Assembly: GCA_965116235.1 (NCBI GenBank)
Contig: OZ220496.1
Coordinates: 3,038,001-3,102,000 of the forward strand
Direction: 5' to 3'
DNA: 64,000 nt
From: MPNP01 sp965116235
Lineage (GTDB): Bacteria > Pseudomonadota > Alphaproteobacteria > Rhodobacterales > Rhodobacteraceae
Shown in pieces: positions 35,956 to 45,750 of the stretch. A program made the translations under genes and the position numbers. The notes below the pieces were generated by a model that made no database searches, had not been told where the DNA came from, and saw only the letters and a list, made by a program, of their open reading frames with translations. Every line of letters begins with the position of its first letter. Within the stretch, counting starts at the first letter, position 1.

Positions 35956-36558
35956 ATGAGCGAAGATTTTTTGGATTTTGACATCTCGGTGGCGGCCGCC
36001 AAGCAAAAGGCTGAATCAAAACGGCGCGGCGACTCAAGTGCGTTTGATACCTCCCGACATAAATGTCACGTCAAGGGATGCAACAAGACCGGCACGTTCC
36101 GAGCTCCCGTTGCACCGGACCGGCTTAACGAGTTTTGGTGGTTTTGTGAAGAGCATATCAGCCAATACAATATTCAATGGAACTATTATGACAATCCATC
36201 CCCGAGACACATGGCTGAAAATCAACATAGGCTGAACAACTCCGACACCGCCAACAAAGGACAGTTTTCCTGGACACAGTTCAGACTTGATGACTCTCTG
36301 GAAGTGTTGGAAGAAAAACGAGCAAAAGACCAAATCTCTCGAAGAGTCAAACCGAAGCTGAACATGACTGAGAAGCGAGCTGTGACAATTCTGAATCTGG
36401 AACAGTTCACCAGAGCAGAAGCCCGAAAGCAATATCGGATGCTGGTCAAGGATCTTCACCCAGACATGAATCAGGGCAATCGGGCGGATGAGTCGCGACT
36501 TCGAGAAGTCGTCTGGGCTTGGGAACAAATCAAGAACAACCGCAAGTTCAAAGACTGA
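35956..36558 (+). CDS. J-domain (DnaJ-like) protein
   Basis: About 200 residues with the J domain at the C-terminus. 'EARKQYRMLVKDLHPDMNQG' holds the HPD motif (about residue 166) that stimulates Hsp70 ATPase. The N-terminal half has 'CHVKGCNKTGTFRAP' and 'FCEEHI', a cysteine arrangement resembling a small metal-binding module, as in the alphaproteobacterial family next to bolA and cobS. The start ATG 35956 is preferred over 35932 by family length. In other genomes cobS usually follows, while here about 10 kb intervenes. Confidence 0.85.
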   Translation: MSEDFLDFDISVAAAKQKAESKRRGDSSAFDTSRHKCHVKGCNKTGTFRAPVAPDRLNEFWWFCEEHISQYNIQWNYYDNPSPRHMAENQHRLNNSDTANKGQFSWTQFRLDDSLEVLEEKRAKDQISRRVKPKLNMTEKRAVTILNLEQFTRAEARKQYRMLVKDLHPDMNQGNRADESRLREVVWAWEQIKNNRKFKD

Positions 36559-36753
36559 TAACCTTGCTGAATTCACCGCCAAGGCTGAAATCCGCCAACA
36601 CCTGCATTTGGATATCTTCAGAGTGCTTGTGTCTGCCTGGATTTGACGGAGTTCGGAGTTAACGAGCATGGACTGCATTCAGTGACAAAGATAATCTCTT
36701 TGCTGAGATTCTGAGGCCCAAAAGTGAATCCGATTTGAAACAGAACGACCATC
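36559..36753. other. spacer before the glycosyltransferase genes
   Basis: About 195 bases without a supported gene. This is the junction where conserved bolA/J-domain/cobS synteny is broken. No tRNA, integrase or flanking repeat is visible. Confidence 0.3.
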
Positions 36754-37500
36754 ATGGCAATACCGGTTTATGTTATCAATCTGGATCGCAGGCCAGACCG
36801 CCTGAGTACCATGAAAAAGCAACTGGACCTGATGGAAGGGGTTGAGTGGCACCGCATCGCAGCTGTAGATGCGAAGTCTGTCAGACGCAGGGGGGCCTTC
36901 TTGGATGCGGGCACTTTTGCCTGTCAACTGTCTCACCTCAAGGCGATTCAAGCTTTTCTCGATACAACTCATCAGTTTGCCGCAATCCTTGAGGACGACG
37001 TCGAATTGTCACCGCATTTCCCGTTGTTGCTTGAATCAGCCGAATGGGTTCCCGACGATGTCGGCCTGATCAAGTTGGACATCCATGGCGTAAGGCATTT
37101 GGGTGATTTTTGTGGCTGCGCGCCTGACGGTCGTACCTTGCAGAGAATGGATGGCTCCAGCTGGAGTTTGGCTGGCTATATGTTGAACAGAAAAGCGGCA
37201 CGCAAAATATTGGGTGCCCCAGAGCATAAACTCTGGGCAATCGATACAACACTGTTCCATCAGCCCATGTCCAAGACAGCCAGAGCGCTCAAGCCCGTCG
37301 CACTATCCCCGGCAGCCGTCAGAATCCAGGATTCATGTTCGGGTTCCGATATAGCACCCACCAGAGCAGGTAGGTCAATCCGGGTCAGATTGGCCCGACT
37401 GGCAGTTCGCTTGAGATGGTTCCCGCAAAAAGTGATCTATCTGCTGTTTACGCAAAAGTCAAAACCAAGAACCAAGTATCTTCATGTTCCTTTCCGCTGA
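36754..37500 (+). CDS. glycosyltransferase family 25 (LPS-type)
   Basis: A 248-residue cytoplasmic glycosyltransferase. The N-terminus 'IPVYVINLDRRPDRLSTM' and 'FACQLSHLKAIQAF', followed by 'AAILEDDVELS' (about residue 72), are the GT25 signature. Such enzymes add galactose or similar sugars to lipooligosaccharide cores. It is followed on the same strand by a GT8 gene, so the two probably decorate a surface glycan. It lies at the left edge of the accessory block. Confidence 0.88.
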   Translation: MAIPVYVINLDRRPDRLSTMKKQLDLMEGVEWHRIAAVDAKSVRRRGAFLDAGTFACQLSHLKAIQAFLDTTHQFAAILEDDVELSPHFPLLLESAEWVPDDVGLIKLDIHGVRHLGDFCGCAPDGRTLQRMDGSSWSLAGYMLNRKAARKILGAPEHKLWAIDTTLFHQPMSKTARALKPVALSPAAVRIQDSCSGSDIAPTRAGRSIRVRLARLAVRLRWFPQKVIYLLFTQKSKPRTKYLHVPFR

Positions 37501-37714
37501 TCTAGATGAAATTCGTTGGCTCCTTGTGTTCAATGATTCATGCGCTTGGACCCTGAATCCTCGCAGTTTCGATTCCGAGTTTGAACGGCACAAGACCGAC
37601 TGGCTAGAAAAAGTTCTGCACTCCCTTGGCTTCGCATCGCGATGGACATCATCAGGTGCAACCAAACGCACATCAGTGTTCCTATCTGACCTTACAAGCC
37701 GGGAATTCATTTGA
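37484..37714 (+). CDS. small unknown ORF between two glycosyltransferases (doubtful)
   Basis: A 76-codon frame (ATG 37484 to TGA) overlaps the GT25 end by 17 bases and stops 16 bases before the GT8 start. It fills the gap as a cistron would. The product (MFLSADLDEIRWLLVFNDSC...) has no recognised motif and could be a chance frame or a degraded gene. No strong ribosome site is seen. Confidence 0.3.
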   Translation: MFLSADLDEIRWLLVFNDSCAWTLNPRSFDSEFERHKTDWLEKVLHSLGFASRWTSSGATKRTSVFLSDLTSREFI

Positions 37715-37730
37715 GCAAGAAAATATCCGC

Positions 37731-38693
37731 ATGACAGTTGACAACACACAAATCATTTACGGCGTCAACTCTGAATACCTCTTTCCGGCGCTGGTCTCAA
37801 TCCACTCGATTTGGAAACATGCTCGTCAGCCGGTTGATGTTACGATCTATGGTGAGAATTGGGGACCCGGTGATCATGCAATTGTGAGCCAGACAACCAA
37901 GATGCTTGGGGGCAGCAACAAGTCGATTGTCGTGAAAGACTTTGATTCAAGCGTATTTGAAGAGTACAGCAAGACAAAAACGCATTATCCGACAATTTCA
38001 CTGCTGCCGCTGATGCTGCCTCGTCTGGTTGATCATCGCTGCCTGTTCATGGATGCCGACACTCTGGTGTTGGAAGACATTTGCGAGCTTCTGGAAATGC
38101 CGCTTAATGGCCGGCCGATTGGCGCGTGCGCCGATATTGGGCAGGTGTACCTTACAGGCAGTCTTCTGCGCACCAGACTTTCCGATGTTCTTAACCCCAA
38201 GAGAACCAGAAAAAAGCGCGAAGTTCTCATATCAAGGTGCATTGCCTTGCAAGCGATGCCGTACGAAAACTACTTCAATTCTGGCGTTCTGATCATGGAT
38301 TGTGCCTCTATCCGAGCAATGTATGCCAAAGAGGAATATCTGAACGCCGAAGCTTTGCAGGCCCTTGTTGACGGGCTTCCGGATCAGGACCGCCTCAACC
38401 AGCTGTTTGCTGGCAACTGGTTACAAATCCCCCTGACATGGAACACAAGCTTGGGTCTCATTCGACGGCTGAGACTGTCACCTCAATTCCGGCAGGTTTC
38501 TGACAAGTGTCGTCAGGATATGGAAACGGCCATGGACAGCCCGAAGATTTGGCACTTCCATGGTGCCAGAAAACCTTGGGAGAAACATTGGCACAAGGAA
38601 GCATTCAGTCGGCCTTATCGGGATTATCGTGCCGCTCTCAGGGAGTTCAAAGCCAAAACCGGCTTGAAATTCCGGCTTGAAGGCACCTCTTGA
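37731..38693 (+). CDS. glycosyltransferase family 8
   Basis: About 320 residues starting at ATG 37731; an open extension upstream overlaps other frames. 'IIYGVNSEYLFPALVSIHSI' at the N-terminus, the metal-binding DxD in 'CLFMDADTLVLEDI' (about 105) and 'YFNSGVLIMD' plus 'KIWHFHGARKPW' are typical of GT8 (LPS alpha-galactosyl/glucosyl transferases). It probably acts on the same surface glycan as the adjacent GT25 enzyme. It ends just before a broken insertion sequence on the other strand. Confidence 0.88.
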   Translation: MTVDNTQIIYGVNSEYLFPALVSIHSIWKHARQPVDVTIYGENWGPGDHAIVSQTTKMLGGSNKSIVVKDFDSSVFEEYSKTKTHYPTISLLPLMLPRLVDHRCLFMDADTLVLEDICELLEMPLNGRPIGACADIGQVYLTGSLLRTRLSDVLNPKRTRKKREVLISRCIALQAMPYENYFNSGVLIMDCASIRAMYAKEEYLNAEALQALVDGLPDQDRLNQLFAGNWLQIPLTWNTSLGLIRRLRLSPQFRQVSDKCRQDMETAMDSPKIWHFHGARKPWEKHWHKEAFSRPYRDYRAALREFKAKTGLKFRLEGTS

Positions 38694-38864
38694 CCTTCTC
38701 AGTCCTTCTCTGAAAAAGAACGGCAGACCTGTTTTCTCCAAAAACGTGGACAGCTGACTGAATTCTGCTTGCAGACAGAGACCGCTCCTCAGAACCCGAA
38801 ACTACCGTCAAGCCCACCCCGACCTTGGCAAGCGACTTAGGCCGTGCTCTCGGGAATTGACAGC

Positions 38865-38887
38865 AAAAAAAGGCACGGCTTCGTGCC
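38865..38887 (-). terminator. Rho-independent terminator after the transposase gene
   Basis: On the minus strand GGCACG-AAGC-CGTGCC is followed directly by a run of seven T (38871-38865). This is a textbook intrinsic terminator, about 23 bases after the transposase stop. In the plus direction the stem is followed by CGGCTCTTTT, so it may also stop GT8 transcription weakly. Confidence 0.8.
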
Positions 38888-38909
38888 CGGCTCTTTTCCC
38901 AAATTGTTC

Positions 38910-40571
38910 CTAATTCAGTTCGAACGTTTCCCGGGCATATGTTTGTTGCATCACCTTGTACAGCTTTTGGGCCGTTTCGTTCACTACGGAGGGTATCGCA
39001 TATCGACGCCCTGTCTTCCGGTCCTCCAGCAGACTGTGCCGGACACTGGTCAAGGCTTGAGTGATAATCTCCGGCGTCACCGACACGTTCTGCTGCAAGT
39101 TCATGCGATATTGCAGGTGCCGGACACACAGCAGAGTCATGAAAGCGACAGCGATATGAGCCTGAACCCGCTGTGGTGTCCAATGCAGCGTCGGATAGAT
39201 ACGCAAATCACTCTTTACGATGCGAAGGGCCTCTTTAACCTGACAGAGACCGCGATACTGGTTCAGGATTATGCTGGCGCCAGTTGTATCCGGAAGGTTG
39301 GTGATGACCCCATGCCGTCCGTCCCACCGGGCACTGGCGGCAACGGCAGCGAGATCAACCCGTACCTTGCCCGTGTTCTCGACCACAAGGAACTGGCTGT
39401 ACTTGGTATTCCGCAACAAAGCTTTCGGCGTGGAACTGCGGCTTAGTCTGTTCTGCCACTGAGCGATGCCCCGCTCGCAGTTGCGCTGATCCTTGGCCGC
39501 CTGTACGGGAGAGTAACCGACAATCAGACGCTGGCTAGAAGTGGATGTGTCGAGCGATAGCACCCGATATCCGCCTTCCTCCGCTGGCTCGTAACGCTTG
39601 TCGTCTAGAATCCCGGCTTGGACTGCCAACGGCATGCCTCTGAGCTCGGTTCCGACAATGTAACCAAGTCCGACCTCATTCAAAACCCGGAGATGGGTCT
39701 AACTCATACGGTCCCGGCTTGCCACGATGATTGCATCCGCCATGCCATGTTCCTATCGAAGGACCTGAATCATTGACCGCAGACTGTTAACCTTGAACGA
39801 TGTTTCGGGCAAAACATGATAGCAAACTGGCAGACCATAGTCCGTAGCAATCAGAGCCAATTGAACCCGGTACCCCTCGTCCTCTCTGCTGTCGTCGGCC
39901 TGTCTCAGTTCGTCAACCTGATCGGACTCAAAAGACAGCGAGGTGCTGTCAAAAAACAGAATGCGTCTGCTGTCGCCGGGCAGATACTGAACCTGTTTCT
40001 GAGCTCGTTCCTGAATATCCGCGATCTGTTGATCGATGATTTGTTCCAGCAGATGGTCGATCCTTTCCTGAGGGAGTTCAACACCGAAACCTGTGGCCAG
40101 TTCTCGTACGCTGACTGACCGCTTCTGAAGTTGAGCCAGACGAATCATGACATATTGAAACAAGGTTGCATGCAAGGTTTCATAATGCGATTGAGGCAAG
40201 ATTCGATCCAGTTCCAGCTCCTTATAGATGGCCCCGTAGACATCATGAATGCCTTTGACAACGTAGTCCGTCTCGTACATGTTCATCAGATCGACGTGTA
40301 TCGGAGACGGAGATGAATCTTGACGCTGGCGTACATTCACGAACTGGGCGAGAGCCTTCTTGGGCAGAAGCGTCTGAGCATGGCCTTGAGCTTCCATTCT
40401 GGTCTTGATGAATTCGCCTAGGGCCTTGAGCCGCTCAACCTCGTCGTCATTCATGGCAATGCCAACATGGCGGACGATTTTTTGTCGGACTTTTTGCCCC
40501 TCGCGGATGGACTGGACGATCTGTACCGACTCGCGTGGGCTGTTGGGTATGGTTTTGATGCGGACGAACAT
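38910..40571 (-). pseudogene. IS1634-family transposase interrupted by two in-frame stops
   Basis: One minus-strand frame runs from ATG 40571 (MFVRIKTIPNSPRESVQIVQ, typical of IS1634/IS1549 transposases) to TAA at 38910. Two in-frame TAG codons, at 39755-39753 and 39701-39699, break it. DDE parts are visible: 'ILFFDSTSL' (first Asp), 'VASRDRM' between the two stops (second Asp) and 'YRGLCQVKEALRIVKSDL' (Glu). The frame is otherwise uninterrupted, so decay is recent. Weak candidate ends are CTTAGG at 38836-38841 and CCTAAG at 40660-40665; no clear target duplication was found. Confidence 0.85.
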
Positions 40572-41121
40572 GGTCTGAGAGATAGAGGCGGTTTTGGATT
40601 TGCCAATGAAGTGTCCAGAGAAAAGATTGCCAATCAATACTGCAGGAGATGTGCCGGTCCCTAAGCCCAACTTTCAGACCGATTTGAGCCTTTGTGATCA
40701 ATCATCCCCTACAACCCACGATCATACGGGACGGTTTGCAAAGATTTTAACTTCATTTTTTCTGCACGAACTATCCATGTACACACAATTTCTTGTCAAC
40801 AAGCCCCAACATTATCGTTTGCAATGGTTATAAGTGTGTCCATGCGTATTGGAATCATGACTCCCGACCTGCCATCGAGCATTGGAAATCCGTGTGGGAC
40901 AAAGACCCCAGCAGATCCGTAAATAGTCTCTTGCCAATCTCAACCGGCCACCGAGCGTCATCACCAACCTGGAAGCCTGCCGGCAGGGTGCCACGGTCAT
41001 GTTGCAACTGCCTTGGGCCAGAAGTTGTCATCGCCTGTCCCGGCAGCTCGCCGGTTTGACATTTTGTCGATCGGTTGTCGCCTTGCGCCACGCGGGTCTG
41101 AATACGGCTCTAGCCAACGGC

Positions 41122-41199
41122 CGGGAGCGTGTAACCGCGATCGAAAGCATTACGACGGCAACCAGCATTGCACCACCCCCTGCGGGAGCGTGTAACCGC
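41122..41199. repeat. 17-base direct repeat upstream of the autotransporter
   Basis: CGGGAGCGTGTAACCGC occurs at 41122-41138 and again at 41183-41199, a 61-base period (about six helical turns). This is the arrangement of a tandem regulator-binding site, though no known operator is recognised. Confidence 0.5.
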
Positions 41200-41336
41200 C
41201 TCCGGACTTCGGCGACGAAGGTGCAGGATTGTCACCTGAGCAAGCCACGACACATCGTTGAAGCTGGGGTGTCGCACACATGCGACAGTTTGCAGAAAGA
41301 TGAACCGGAGCGACAAAAAAGAGTTGCAAATCCCAT

Positions 41337-41345
41337 GGGGGGGGG
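41337..41345. repeat. G9 homopolymer (first of three before the passenger)
   Basis: Nine G follow CAT at 41334-41336. In the frame open from 41258 it reads TGG GGG GGG GTA and does not interrupt the frame. Length change here would alter the leader frame or promoter/ribosome-site spacing, depending on where transcription begins. Confidence 0.6.
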
Positions 41346-41401
41346 TAGTAACCAATGGCACCAAACTCCACTTTTTGGACAATGAGAAAGGAATGATGAC
41401 C

Positions 41402-44400
41402 ATGACAGGATTGATTTCGATTTGGGGCGGACAGGGACAGCCCGTGCGTGTCCATGAACGCGAGGGGGGGGGTAGATGATCTCTCGGTTCGGTCCTCCGG
41501 TGGACCGGCCTCAGGCCTTGCGACAATTGGGGTGCTGCTTGCGGGATTGGGGATGCTCGTGGCTTCATCTAGTTCCGTGGCGGCCCAAGGAACGTGCTCG
41601 GGTGCGGATGATCCGGGCACGCCCCCCCCCCGTTCTGACCCTTGACAGTGCCAGCACCAGCACCTATACGGCCAAGATTGAATGCAGCGGGCTGACCGGA
41701 GGGCTGACGCTGAATTTGAACGGGGCTAAGGTCGTCACGAGTTCAACGACCGGCAGGACCCTCAGTGTTGATGCCGTGGGTGCTGGTGACAATGATGTCA
41801 AGGTCATGGGCGTCATCAGCATCAGTTCGGCAGGGGAAGAGAGCCTACACATTGTGCGCGATGGGGTCGGTCGGCTTGGGCTGGACCTGAAAAAGGGCAG
41901 CACCATTACCTCCTCGGGGGGCAGCAAGGCCATTCATCTTTGGCACAAGGGGACAGCCGATCCGGAGACCAAGGGTATCAACCTCGTGTCGAGTGCCGTG
42001 ATTGGCGTGTCGGGATCGACCGATGAAGACAAGATCGGCATTCTGGCTGAGACAGCCGATGCTCCTGCGGGTGCGACGATTCCGATCCGTATTCATCTCA
42101 CTGGCGGTTCCATTCGTGCGGAGGGCAGAGCTGATAGGGTGAAGGGCGTGGTTGTGAAGCATGTTGCCAAGGGGGCCATCACGATTACGGTTGACTCGGG
42201 GGTGATGATCGGCCTGTCTGGCAAATCCCTCGGCGCGGGGGCCATTGATGTTAATATGGACCCTAAAGGCGCTGGCAACATCGAGATCACGCATGGGGGC
42301 GAGATATATGCCGCACGTGGGATACACGTGGATATGCAGGACCCCGGCGTTGAGGGTAGCATCAAGGGCGACATCGTGATTAAGACGGGAGCGGGCAGTA
42401 AGATTAAGACAGACTCAAACACATCAGCCAGTGGTAGGGGTATCTATCCGTACGGAATCTGGGCTCACCTTAGTGGAGAGGCCCGCCAAGGTGTCATTAA
42501 GATTACCCACGGAGGCATGATCAATGCAGCCGGTGAGGGCATCAATGCATCTGGCAAACGAGGTGTCACGATCACACTGGAGAAGGGTAGCAGCATCACG
42601 GCGAAGGAGGCGGGCATCCTGACAGCTTCCGACAGCGGCGAGGTCACAGTCACCCACGGAGGCAGGATGATTGATGCGGCCGGAAACGGCATCGAGGCAG
42701 ATGGGCAGCAAGGCGTCACGATTACACTGGAGAAGGATAGCAGCATCACAGCAAAGGCGATTGGTATCCAGGCCAATTCCGACAGCGGCGAGGTCACGGT
42801 CACCCACGGAGGCAAGATGATTGATGCGGTCGGAAACGGCATTCATGCAGTTAGCACGCGAACTGTCACGGTTGAGCTGAAGGCCGGCAGCCGTATCACG
42901 GCAAAAAAGCTCGGCATCAATGCTCTGGGATTGACCACGGGCATCGTCATGATCAAGATGGAGGAGGACAGCTCGATTGTCTCGGATACGCACGGCATCC
43001 GGGTCAACCATACCGGCACCAAAAAGCGCAAGTTTCATGTCGCTGTCCACGGTACGGTCACAGGCGGCGACACATGCACCGACACGCAGACCGGCCGTGA
43101 CAAATGCGCGGGCGTGTATGTGCGGAGGAGCACTCAAACCGGCGACAAGGTCGGGGGCGGCACGATCGTGATTGGTCCCTGGGCTCATGTCAAGGCGACC
43201 TCCGGCGTGGCCATCGAGGTCGATGGCAAGGCGGGCGATGTCGCGGTGATCCTGGAGCAGGACGAGGCGGGTGTCGTGGGTCATGTCAAAGGCCAGATTT
43301 TCCATCCGAAGGGTGCAGACCGAACTCCTCGGGACAAGGCCGTGGAAGGAGAGGTAACGATCAAGACCCGCAGTGCATCAGGGACTGAGACAGAGTTGAA
43401 GGCGGACGATGCCACGAAGGGAATTGTGTATCGCCGTGGCGACCGGAGGGGCGTGTATGAACAGGTGTTCAAGGCCCAGCTCACAGAGCTTGAAGATAAA
43501 GAGGGCTACCGGTTTGTGGATGACACGACGATGGACCTGCGTCTGTACAGCCATCGGGCGCGTCTGTATGAGGTGTTGCCGTCGGTGCTTCTGGGTCTGG
43601 TGGAGCTGACGCCCTACAGCACGCGCATGGCGGTGCCCCGCCGGAGCACCGGCGACGAGGAGGTCATGGTCGAGAGCAGCAAAGGGGAGCATTTGGCGGT
43701 GCCAGGTTCCCACACGGGTGTCTGGGTGCGTCTGGCGGTTCGCGATGGGGAACGGATGGCCGATACATCGACGACCGCAACGGACTTCTGGCGTCAGTCT
43801 CTGGCGTGGGATGTGAAGCAGACCGACTTTGAGGCGGGTCTGGAGGTGCCGACCGATGATCGTCTGGTGCTGGGCGTGAGTGCCCACTACCGGCAGAGCG
43901 AGGCCACCGTCAAGAGGGGTGGCACCATGGAGGCGAGCGGCACTGGTGTAGGCGTGTCCCTGACCTGGACGGACGACAGCGGGCTGTATGTGGACGGCCA
44001 GCTGAGCTACACCCGGTTCTTTGATATCACGATGGTGTCGGCCAACAGTGCGGTCGGTGCGATCACCTCCACGGGTGGCGGCAACGGTCTGGCGGTCGGA
44101 GTGGAAGTCGGTCAGCCGATGAGTATGGGAGGCATGACCGTGATTCCGCGTGGGGGTCTGTCTTGGTCATCGGTGGACATGGACGCCTTTGACGAACCGA
44201 CCCGGATCGATGGAGCCGGCCGGGTTGCTCCGGACAAGGAGCAGAGCGTTCAGGGTCGTGTGGGCGTGCTGGCCGAGCTGGGTTCCGGGGAGGCGGACCG
44301 TCGGCTGTATGCGTCGCTGGATCTGGAGCATGAGTTCTCGTCCAGGCATGCGGTGATGGTGGCCGGCACCCGGCTGGCGACGGAGGTGAAGCCGACCTGG

Positions 44401-44538
44401 GTGCGTCTGGGCGTGGGCGGGGCGATGTCTCTGGGCGGCCACGACACGACGCTACTGACGGGGGATGCCTTTTATGCGACGGCGGGGAGCGACAACACCG
44501 ACTTTGGGGGCGGTCTGTCCGTGACCTTCCGCTTCTGA
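41402..44538 (+). CDS. phase-variable autotransporter, out of frame as sequenced
   Basis: About 1,030 residues when in frame. A signal peptide (LATIGVLLAGLGMLVASSSS, ending near VAAQGTC) is encoded in the frame of ATG 41454. The passenger starting 'VLTLDSASTSTYTAKIECSG' is in the next frame. C10 at 41622-41631 separates them: C9 or C12 would fuse them, and as written translation stops at 41643-41645. ATG 41402 has a good AGAAAGGA site and needs G8 or G11 in the 41464-41472 tract. The passenger has 50-residue repeats. The last about 270 residues form a beta-barrel ending SVTFRF. It is GC-rich compared with the backbone. Confidence 0.85.
41464..41472. repeat. G9 homopolymer in the autotransporter leader
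   Basis: Nine G lie between the best ribosome site (41385-41392) and the signal peptide. From ATG 41402 the present length leads to TGA at 41477-41479, while G8 or G11 joins the signal-peptide frame. The G-rich run could alternatively act as a Shine-Dalgarno for ATG 41476, giving a signal-less product. Confidence 0.7.
41622..41631. repeat. C10 homopolymer between signal peptide and passenger
   Basis: In the signal-peptide frame the tract reads ACG CCC CCC CCC CGT and soon reaches TGA. One C fewer gives ACG CCC CCC CCC GTT CTG, which enters the passenger frame with no stop until 44538. This is a classic on/off slip site. Confidence 0.85.
42487..42930 (+). repeat. three tandem repeats of about 48-50 residues in the passenger
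   Basis: Units begin 'ITHGGMINAAGEGI', 'VTHGGRMIDAAGNGI' and 'VTHGGKMIDAVGNGI'. Each is followed by a 'VTITLEK-SSITAK'-like strand pair. The last two units have a period of exactly 150 bases (GACAGCGGCG at 42631 and 42781) and are nearly identical in DNA, so the copy number could change by recombination. The repeats suit coils of a beta-helix. Confidence 0.8.
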
Positions 44539-45750
44539 TCAAGAGACGGAAGGCCGTCGGGTTGCGGGGCGATGCCGGTTGTCGGCATCGGCGCAGGCCG
44601 GCGGCCGGCCCCCGTCAGGATCGATACAGGATGAAACCGCACGTGACCTTCAGACGCGAGCCAGTGGACTCACCGGGTGTCAAAGGGCTGTCAACATCGC
44701 GCCGAGGCAACCTTGGACGGCCTCCGGTCGTGTCGCCTCCGCCGGCCGGGACATGGCCGATGAGACCGTCCGGTCCAACAAGCGACGGCCTCGTGGGGAT
44801 CACGCTGTCGGAAACCTGAACACCGTGGATCGGAAGGTGCGGCCGGTCGAGCATCATCGGGCTCACCGCATACGTGCCCATGTTTTGTACTGAGCATGTC
44901 TGACTTATTGTGTTGAATGGTACATGTGCATAATACGGTAATTCCTTCTGTTTCATATTGACGGCCTTACGGCGCAACTATTGGTCGTATCACCAGCGGC
45001 TCCACTGTCCCAAGTTCGGCCGGCCACCTGACATATGCCCGATGGTTCGGCGTTTTGCCGAACTGATGATGACATCGACCCCGCTACAGGAGTGGACCTT
45101 AGAGCTTCTGGGTGTGCGCAACGCCTGAAACCGGTCCAGCCGGACGCCATCCCAAGGTAAAAATAGTGCTTGTTATTGCAAGGTTGAGAAATTCGGCTTT
45201 GGAAGTTCGGCCTAAGGTTCCAAGACCTGCCATCACGGACATTTGGGATCTTCGAAAAAACAGGCCTTGGAACTTGGAGGACGGTGTCAGGACACAGTCG
45301 TGGAAAAGATCGGCAACGTCTCAGGCTGAAGCTATCCTTTTCAGTACCCTGTTGCTCCTCCCCTGATGTTCGGTTCATGTCACGAAATCACACCTTGTCG
45401 AACGACTCTGTGCCGAATGTGCGATGCCTGATACAAAAACCGCATGTCGCAACCGTCACCTTATTCTGCCACCAATGGGCATTTACGCCCAGCATCAGAC
45501 TTGCATCAAGCAGAACATCCAGATCCACCTCCAAGCCGTTCTGTTTTACATCCTACGCCAAAGACCGACCCCGAAATACAAGGTCGGAATTCGAAGCTAA
45601 AGCACACGGGCCGGTTGGCAGGACAAACCTCACCAGAAGACATTCACTGGAACAATGTTGAAAACTTCCGAATGGGTCTGTCGAGAACCGACAGTGAGTG
45701 CCGCAGCAACATCGAATTTCCAAGGTCAAGGGTACGCAACGGACAATCGC
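44539..45750. other. long intergenic stretch after the autotransporter
   Basis: About 1.2 kb. The first 300 bases keep the high GC of the autotransporter, then composition returns to the backbone level. Several frames of 80-140 codons are open on both strands, but none shows a family feature or convincing start. It may be decayed accessory DNA. No terminator hairpin, tRNA or IS end is clear. Confidence 0.35.

Larger units (their letters stand above)
40672..41390. other. intergenic/regulatory stretch before the phase-variable autotransporter
   Basis: About 700 bases with no supported gene. It contains a 17-base direct repeat (CGGGAGCGTGTAACCGC at 41122-41138 and 41183-41199), a G9 run at 41337-41345, and a Shine-Dalgarno-like AGAAAGGA at 41385-41392. 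A frame open from 41258 runs through the G9 run into the autotransporter leader, so part of this stretch may be translated. Confidence 0.4.

Noticed and set aside
38910..39446. Long frames antisense to the IS1634-type transposase
   Set aside because: They lack any domain, whereas the minus strand carries clear DDE motifs.
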